DNA of 64,000 nucleotides from Ovis canadensis. Its lineage: Eukaryota > Chordata > Mammalia > Artiodactyla > Bovidae. Below the pieces are notes generated by a model. It saw nothing but the letters and a program-made list of their open reading frames with translations, was not told the DNA's origin and made no database searches. The translations under genes and the position numbers were made by a program. The stretch's first letter is position 1. Every line of letters starts with the position of its first letter. Shown here in pieces: positions 48,401 through 57,400 of this stretch. The stretch covers positions 3,494,501 to 3,558,500 of the forward strand of contig NC_091247.1 in NCBI RefSeq assembly GCF_042477335.2, read 5' to 3'.

Positions 48401-51400
48401 GCTTTTAAGCTCCTCTTCACTTTCTGCCATAAGGGTGGTGTTTTCTGCATATCTGAGGTTATTGATATTTCTCCCGGCAATCTTGATTCCGGCTTGTGTT
48501 TCTTCCAGTCCAGCGTTTCTCATGATATGCCTAATGACCTTGAAACCAGGTTTTTTTTTTTGAGAAGTTTGGTTTCATGTAAAAGTTTTGTTTTTAGTAC
48601 TTATAAAAATGGATTTTTTTTCTTAAAGATTCTTCTCGCTAGTGTTGTAAGTAGCGGTAAATAACAAGACTATTCCTATAAAATTGTTTCTGCAGCTAAA
48701 TCAGTGTCGCACCCCAAAAGCAGCCGGCCCCCAGTTCCCATCTCCAACGCCACCAAGCGCAGCTTCCTGGGCGGCCCTGCAGCGGCGAGCCCGGCCGACC
48801 CGCAGCCCCCTGCCCCGCCGCACCACCTGCAGCTCGGGGAGCCTGAGCCCCTGTAAGTCCGGCCTGCCTCCCACTCCCGCCTGTCCGCTATTCCCACTGG
48901 GGTCACCTTTTCTCAGGGCGATGGGAAGCTGCGGGGAGTCAGGAGCGAGGACCTCCTCTGTGGGCGCCCCCCCCCCCACCCCCCAGCCCAGGTGAGCAGT
49001 GTAGCCTCAACACAAACTTGAATTTGCTGTGGAAACTTGAAGCTTGTTGTATGACAGGCCTTGACCAGAGGTCAGTGTGTCTCCGAGCTACAGTCCGGAT
49101 GTTTATCCAAGTTTGAATTGATGTTGTTGGTACATTTTGGGTTCATTTTTACAGTAATTAATTTTCCCAGGGAGTCTGAATCTTTTGCAGGTTGGTGTGA
49201 TTCATGCTGGTCTGGTTTTGAACTTGAAGATCGGCAGCTGGTGATTTTTCTCTCCTGTCCTCTGTTTAGGGGGAAGGGAGCCTCTGCTTTTAGCCCATCA
49301 CACCCTTTACTGCCACTGAGGCAGAAGCAGCAGAAGGTGGTGCAGGGAGAGGACCCCCCAGGTGAGAAGCACCGCTCCCCCCGCCCCATCCCTCTCTCTG
49401 GAGGTCGTCACATTGTAGTTTCAACATGAACAGATTCGTCACGATGGAGCAACGTTGGTTAAGAAGACTGGCAGAACGCTTTCTGCGTTTTATTGACGTC
49501 CCTTAGAAGTTACAGTCCTACAGTGACCATATTAAACCTAACGAATTACATAAAGCCTGACGTTACCTCGTGTCAGACACTTGCACTTTGACATTCACTG
49601 GTTCTTTTAATTGACATTGACATCACTTATTGATAAAGTGAAAGTGAAAGTCACTCAGTTATGTGTAACACTTTGCAGCCCCATGGAAGTCCATGGGATT
49701 CTGCACACCAGATGACTAGAGTGGGTGGCCTTTCCCTTCTCCAGGGGATCTTCCCAACCCAGGGATCAAGCCCAGGTCTCCCGCATTGCAGGCAGATTCT
49801 TTACCAGCTAGTCACCAGGGAAGCCCAAGAATACTGGAGTGGGTAGCCTATCCCTTCTCCAGGGGATCTTCCCAACCCAGGAATCGAACCAGGGTCTCCT
49901 GCATTGCAGGCAGATTCTTCACCAGCTGAACTGCCAGGGAAGCCCATCGTTTATTGATACTGCCGTGTAATTGGCATTCTCGTGATTTCATGACCTGGAC
50001 TGACTTATACGTTACCTATTGTCGAAACTGGAAAATTGTGTTGGGATTATTTGCTTCCCTGAGCAGTTTTGGTGTGCTGAGTTATGATGCCTTTCCTTGA
50101 GAAGTGGTTATTATATTGAAGGAATTTCAAGTGATATAAAACTGGTTACTTAATGCTGAGGTCACTCACTGTTTTCTCCAAACCGCAGACCAGCGACACC
50201 GATCCAGTTCCTTGACCCGAGCCGACAGTCAGCCCCGAGGAGCAGCCATAGCATGGACGGAAAAAAAAAACAGGTGACCTGTCCACGTTTCCAAATACGT
50301 TTCTGCTGGAAATATTGGTTAATCTAACAGAGCAGTGCCCCAGATGTGGTCCAGGGACCCCAGAATATATCCACAGCGATGCTGCTTTCAGCCTTCTGAG
50401 GCCCTGGGTGGTGTGGGGTCACAGCAGCCTGACTCAGGCAGACCCGAGGATCCAGCCCGGCCGCTCCTTACACTCTGCCCTGGCTTGTTTTAGAAAACAG
50501 GCCACAGTTCATATAATGGATTTCTTACCGGAATTTTTAATCGTTTTCAAAACGTCTCAGCTCCAATTCCTAGGGCGATACATATGGACTCGTATTGATG
50601 GATCCGCGAAAGTGCGTTGGGATCCTCAGCGTGGTCAGGGGGGGCTGGGCCAGAGTGTCAGGACTGCTGAGCTGAAAGGCTCCTGGCTTTCCTTTGCCCA
50701 GGAGAGAGCTGTTCATGCGTCCTGTGTGTAAGAGTAGGGTTCTGTCTCGTGACTTGTGTTCTCGTCAGAGGCATGACGTGTCCCGTGGCCTCTCTCCCCA
50801 CGTTGCAGGCCTGTGTCTCAGCCAGCACCCTTTGCCCTCCACCACACTGCGAGCTGTGACATGGACCCTAGCGGTGGTGACAGCGTCAGCCTGGCCCGCT
50901 CCATCAGCAAGGACAGCCTGGCCTCCAGCGTCGTCCACCTGACCCCGCAAAACCAGCCCCAGCCCGCAGCCCTCAGGACCGACGGGAGGAGCCTCCTAAG
51001 CAACGTTGACATTGAGGACGAAGACGAGGAACTCCTGGCCATCGTGAGGACGGACGTGGCTCGCCAGGGTGGTGACCCTGGCCCGATGGCCGGTGCCAGG
51101 TCTCCCCAGAGGCTAGCAGACGCCTTCGAAAGTAAGCCCGACAGCTTCTTCCTGGAGCCATTGATGCCGGCCGTTCTCAGGCCAGCCAAGGAGAAGCAGG
51201 TGGTCACCAAGGAGGACGAATGTGGAGAGGGGCAGCCCCGGGCCTTCACGTCCAGGAGGTCTGGTGATGGCCACCAGCCTCTGGGGCGGAAGAAGGCACC
51301 TGGCAGTCACGTCGCTCGCGACTTGAACAGGACTTTCACCCCCATCTCCTGTTCAGAGATGTCTGCAGGCTTTGACGCTGTGCCCGCTGAGGTGGGGCCC

Positions 51401-54400
51401 CAGGTGGCGGGGGACACGCATGGTGGGCCTCTGGCTGGCAGCGGTTTTGACCCATCGTCTCAGGGACAGTCCGCCGACGGCTTCTTCCTTCATGTAGGCA
51501 GAGCCGACAAGGATGCGGAGGGCAGGCTCTACATGAGCTGCGCGCGGAGCCCCGGCGCCCTTGGCCCGGACACCTGGGCTGTCCTGCGGCAGGACTCTGA
51601 CTCGGACGTCGCCGACCTGGACGAGGCCGAGCAGGACTTTGCCGGCGAGGAGCACCCTGCGGCGAGGGCTGGGTACGGCGGGGAGGAGGAGTCTGCAAAG
51701 CTGCAGGAGGACCTCAAGGTGAGGGAGCACGACGACAAGGACGATGCCAGCGGCCGCTCCAGCCCGTGCCTGAGCACCGTCTCCCAGACCAGCAGTGCGT
51801 CCATGGCCAGCGGGAGCGCGAAGATGACCAGCTTTGCCGAGAGGAAGCTCCAGCGGCTCAACAGCTGTGAGACCAAGTCGAGTGCGAGCAGCTCCCAGAA
51901 GACCACGCCCGATGCCTCGGAGAGCTGCCCGGCCCCGCTGACCACATGGAAGCAGAGGCGGGAGCAGAGCCCGAGCCGGCCGGGCGGGGACCACGCCAGC
52001 CTGCTGGCCTCCGAGCTGCTGCAGCTGCACATGCAGCTGGAGGAGAAGCGCAGGGCCATCGAGGCGCAGAAGAAGAAGGTGGAGGCGCTGTCGGCGCGGC
52101 AGCGGCTGCAGCTGGGCAAGGCAGCCTTCCTGCACGTGGTCAAGAAGGGCCGGGCCGACGCCGCCCAGCAGCCGCTGAAAGCAGCGTCCCTCGCAGGGGA
52201 GCACGCCCAGCACAACGGGGACGACTTCCTCAGCAAGGAGGAGGGCCGGGGAGCGCTGCTGGGGTCTCCGGATGTGGACGGGGAGGGCCTGGCTCTTGTC
52301 CAGCCGCAAAAAGCCCGGGACCCCACCGGCCTCCCCGAGCTGGAGCGTGGCAAGGCGCTGTCGGCGGTGCTCCTAGAGGACCCTGAGGGCGTGGACGTGG
52401 GCGAGTGCGACCTGTCCATCGAGAAGCTAAACGAGACCATCAGCACGTTGCAGCAGGCCATCCTCAGGATCTCCCAGCAGCAGGAGCAGCTGCTGCTCAA
52501 GTCCCCCACCATGCCCTCACCCGGGCCCCGCAATGGCTCTCAGGACCCCAAGGCCAAGGCGGCCATCCACTTTGTTGAGCCGCTCTCTCCAACTGCCCTG
52601 ACCGGTCACCGCAAGCCCCCTCGCCTCGGTCAGGGCCGGAATGCCCGGTCAGGGAGACCGGCTGAGCTGAAGGTGCCGAAGGAGCGACAGCAGGGCTCCT
52701 CTCGGAGCAAGACCCCCACCCCTGGCCTCGAGACCGCCCCCCAACACTTGCGGTCCTTCCCGCCTCGGACGCCCCCCGAGCCGGGCTGGGACGGGCTCAG
52801 TGAGCCCGGGAGTGAGGCTGCAGAGAAGTGCGCCTTCGACAGCTACCGACTGCACGACGAGAGCAACCAGCGGACGCTCATCCTGTCGTCCTCCCGAGAC
52901 GCCAACGTCCTGTCCGAGCAGGCGGGCTTCAGGGAGGGGCTGGAAGGCAGTGCGAAGGAGGCGGGGCTCAGCACCGTGACCGCACCTGGGAAGGAGAACG
53001 TGCCGCTGGACGAGCCCCCGCGCAGCAAGGCCAGCCTCATCGAGGTGGACCTCTCCGACCTGAAGGCCCCTGACGAGGACGGGGAGACGGAAGGCCGGGA
53101 CAGCTCTGTGGACCTCGGCAGCGAGGGGGACCAGAAGCCGGGGGTTGGCTTCTTTTTCAAGGTAAAGGCTGGCGGCATCCACGTCCCACGGCGGCCAGGC
53201 CGTCACCCACCCTGGTCGTGCGGAGCCGCTGCTGCAGAGCCTGGGGGTGCCTGTGCGGCCTCCTGGCTGCAGGGTCTCCGCAAGGCCCCAGCTTTCCCAG
53301 GGCAGCTGGCCACACGCCAGCAAAGCTGCTCCTCGGGCCCCGAAGCAGGAGCTCCGTGTGGCTTTGACGTGTCACGAGGTGATTTCCTCGTGGTGGTTTT
53401 CTGACCACGTAAGAATGAAAAGCACTCTTAGTTCAAAGGCTCCGCAGAGCAGGTGGTGTTTGGCCTTTGGGCTGAGGTTGGCTTCTCCCTGTTGCAGTCT
53501 GGGAAGAAGCTTCAAGAAACATCCTGGAGCTTTTTCTTCAGGAGGAGAGGGCAGTGAGCCATGAGACTCCTCTCTGTCTTGAGAGCATCTCCTCTGTCCT
53601 GGCCCTCGAGGGCGGCTGACACCGACGGAGCGGTGAGGGCCGTCTCGTCAGGACACACAGTCCCCTGCTTGGCGATCGTGCGCTTCAGTTGTAAACACAC
53701 TTTAGCTCCTGTTGTGGGAACGAGTGTGTGGGTTTCGGGCAAATAAGAGTCAGCATCGGCACACTGAATGCTTTTGGAACGGCGCGGCTTGTTTCCTATT
53801 TGCTAGCACCTCTAAAGGGGTACTCCTTCCTCAGTTAAAAAGAGTAAGGAAGCGTCTGGACTACTTTTCCTGTTCGTGGTGCGTTAAGCGTGGCCAGGGT
53901 TGACGGTGCCGGGGGCCCTGCGAGGGTCCGTCCCGGCTTCTCCCAGGTGACTGCGGACGCCCCATCTGTGCCTTTAGGGCGGGGCCAGGGCGTGACCGTG
54001 CTGGGGGTCCCCGAGGGTCCGTCCGGATGCTCATAGGTGACATCTGCTTCGCAGGACGAGCAGAAGGCAGACGACGAGCTTGCCAAGAAGCGGGCGGCCT
54101 TCCTGCTGAAGCAACAGCGCAAGGCCGAGGAGGCCCGCGTGCGGAGGCAGCAGCTGGAGGCGGAGGTTGAGCTCAAGAGAGACGAGGCGCGGTAGGTGAC
54201 CGAGGCGCCTGCCCGCCGGGTCTGTCGTGCCCCCCGCCCCCAGATTCTGCTGGGTACTGGCTTGAGCAGGCCGCCCCGGTCGGTCCTTCCCACAGGCGTA
54301 AAGCGGAGGAAGACCGGATCCGCAAGGAGGAGGAGAAGGCGCGGCGGGAGCTGATCAAGCAGGAGTACCTGCGGCGGAAGCAGCAGCAGATCCTGGAGGA

Positions 54401-57400
54401 GCAGGGCCTGGGCAAGCCCAAGGCCAGGCCCAGGAAGCCGCGGCCCAAGTCCGTCCACCGGGAGGAGCCAGGCAGCGACCTGGGACCCAAGAGCGCCTCC
54501 CCCCGTAAGCAGGGCCCTTCCCCCTCCGCCCCCCGCCGCCCCTCCGGCTGTTAGCTCCCGCTTCCCTTCTCCAGAGTCGGGGCGAGCACTGGCATCCTCA
54601 GGTGCTGAGAGGCAGCGGGCCGGCCCTTCCCACCCCCCATGCAGACGGCTGGGGTGGGGACGCATGTCTCACGGAAGCACGCCCTGTCTTGTCTCTGGCA
54701 GCTGATAACCTGAGCCGGGCCCAGTCGGGCTCCAGCCTGTCGTTGGCCTCCGCAGCGACCACAGAGCCCGAGAGCGTGCATTCGGGGGGCACGCCTTCGC
54801 AGCGGTGAGCAGACGGGGTGCCATGGGGGTGCTGTGCAGTGTGGGCGGTGGGCCGTCCGGCTGGCCCTGGGGCAGCTCAGAGCCGCGGCAGTGCCATCGT
54901 CACAGGAGCTAATCCCTGTTGCCCAGGCTCACCCACTGCTGAGATGGTTTTGTGTTTATCCCTCTCTGTCCCCTTGTTCTCCCAGCCCTGGACACGTTTT
55001 TGTTTCTAACCTTTTGAGAGTAGTAAGTTGACAACATTTGTCCTTAAACAGTTGAGCGCGTGTCTCTGAGCAGGGGCGTTGCCTCTCGTCACCGTGGTCT
55101 TAGACCAGCACTGCCGTTGGGTCCGCAGTGTCCTTCCGTGAGCCCAGGTCCGTGTGGGACGCGGTCTCGCTGAGTCCTTGTGCCCATTCCCTGAAACAGG
55201 GCCCGCCCCTCGGCAGGTTTCCCCTGCTCCAGTCCAGCATGTGCATCTCGGCCGGGGCCCCGCGGAGAGGGGCTTGTGCGTTTCCCAGGGCAGCCCGTCG
55301 TGTGGGTCACCTTGATGTGGGCTGAGGTGCTGTTCCCGGGGGCACTGGCATTTCCCTTTCTGATTAAGGAGTGAGTCAGGAGGAGGAGGTGTTGGGGAGG
55401 CTGTCGAAGGTGCTGACCGCCCACAGGCCTCAGCAGCCCCTGTGGGTCTCTGTCCACGCTGCCCCCACACTGGGGTCGGCCTCCTGGCAGGCAGGTCCCC
55501 ACTGTCCTGCCTTGCCGCACCTCGCAGGGACCCTGGACTCCGGTTAGAACTTTGCTCAGGCGGTCTGTTACTGGGACTGAATTCAAGCTTTGCCCACACC
55601 TGCCTCCTGGCACGAGTGTGTCCCGCTCCGTGGAGGTGGCCCAAGTGCCACGGCTGGGGACCCCGCCCGCCAGGCCCCTTCTTCCCCTGGTCCGTCCCTG
55701 GTCTGGCGGCGGCAGCAGCAGCGTCTGGGCCCTGGTCACCTGGCTCTCAAAGCAGCAGGGCAAGTGCTGCCCTCCTGCTCTGCGGCGCCGCCTGGGGGTG
55801 GCCCTCCCCTCCCAGGCCCCTTGGTGCCCCAGGCTCGGCTCTGTCCCTGATGCCGTGTTTTCCTGGGGCAGACTGGCTGTGCTCCCCACTGCTGCCGCGG
55901 CCGCCAGCCCTTCCTGTGCCGGCGGTGCAGCCCGGCCCGTTTCGGGGTGGCGTCCCACCAGCCGGCACCAGTTGCAGGCGAGAGGAGGTGTGCCTGCCAC
56001 CCTCCCATCGCTGCCCTGTCCCCCTTCCCAGCAGAGTCGAGTCCCTGGAAGCCTTGCCCGTGCTGAGCCGCAACCCCAGCAGGAGCACCGACAGAGACTG
56101 GGAGACGGCGTCCGCCGCGTCCTCACTTGCCTCCGTGGCTGAGTACACAGGTGACAGCCTTGCGCTTGGGGCACGGCGCCCAGCCGCGTCCTGTGGAGAC
56201 AGCGCGGCATGGGAAGGGAGGGCACGGCCCTGGAGTGGCGCGCCTTTGCCCCTGCCCCGCTCATGGCTCACTGTGTGTCCTGGGCAGGAACCCCACGCTG
56301 CTAAGGGTTTAAAGTTCTGCTTTTGTGTTTTCTGTGTATCAAAGAAATGGAAATTAGAAAAGGAGTAAGTTCTTACTTTAACCTTTTCCTCAGTTTATTT
56401 AAAATCTATAACTTAGAATTCTCTCATAGATTTGAACTGGCTGTTACTCTGCATTTTCAGAAAGTTATGAACACTTCTGATTTAGCCTGTCTGCTGCTTG
56501 GTTTTATAAGATTGTTGGCTTTTGTGTGTGTGTGCGCGCGCGTCCGCATGCCACAGATACTCACTTTGCACATCTTGGCCTGCTTTTCACAGGTCCCAAG
56601 CTGTTTAAGGAGCCCAGCAGCAAATCCAACAAGCCAATCATTCACAACGCTATATCCCATTGCTGTCTGGCAGGAAAAGTGAACGAACCTCACAAAAACT
56701 CAATATTAGAGGCAAGTATCAAAGTCTCACACCTAAGTTTTCATGTAGGGGAAGGGTGTTTGTGAATGAAGGTTTTCCCTAGAGGGGAGAATCCTGATGG
56801 CTGACAGAAGAGGCCGCTGTCTCACACGCGTGTGGTCAGGTGTGGGGCACACAGTCCTGTCTGCTTACGCCACTCGGCATGCCCTGGCCCTCGCTTTCAG
56901 CAGACCTCAGATCAGCAGGACGGAGGCCGCGCTGGGGTCGGGCGGGGGCCTGGGGCAGGCCCCCGGGTGGGGAGCGGGAGGCGGGCGGGGCTTCTTACAG
57001 GGAAGCCAGCAGACTCAGCATGCTGTTGAGTGGGGGGAGGTCTTCGAGTGTCATAGACAGTGTCGGGGTGGAGACAGGGGGCCCAGCTCTGTACTGGGGC
57101 CACTGGAGAAGTGGAAGTTTGGGGCAAAATGCTGGTTGTGTCCCCTTGATGCTCCCTCCCTGGGGCCCGCAGGCCTCAGTCACTCTTCATGGTGAGTGGC
57201 GGTGGTCTCAGCAGGTGGACAGTCTGGACGGGGAGGGTTAGGACTGGGTGCGTGCCTGCAGCCTCAAGGAGGCTCCGGCTGGGGGCCCTGCTGGGGCGGG
57301 GCTCCTCTGCACCCCGGGTCACCAGCTCCTCAGCTGCCGGCGGGTCCAAGGCGGCCCCATGGTGGGCACCCACGGGCCGTGCTGCCAGCTCGGCTCAGAC

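Larger units (their letters stand above)
48853..50808 (+). other. CAMSAP1: CAMSAP1 introns 48853-49269, 49362-50188 and 50274-50808
   Basis: These introns surround coding exons 10 and 11. The middle one carries an antisense BovA2-like dimeric SINE (49638-49946). The others hold no recognised repeat apart from a short C run near 48968. Confidence 0.8.
53162..56592 (+). other. CAMSAP1: Short CAMSAP1 introns between coding exons 12 and 17
   Basis: Introns 53162-54054, 54192-54295, 54505-54701, 54805-56034 and 56151-56592 are GC-rich and essentially repeat-free. Long open frames appear on both strands of 54805-56034, but they lack conserved motifs. The last intron has a short GT/GC dinucleotide tract near 56525-56541. 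Confidence 0.8.

Noticed and set aside
51353-52533. Long antisense frames across the central exon
   Set aside because: They are shadows of CAMSAP1 codon bias and carry no independent signal.
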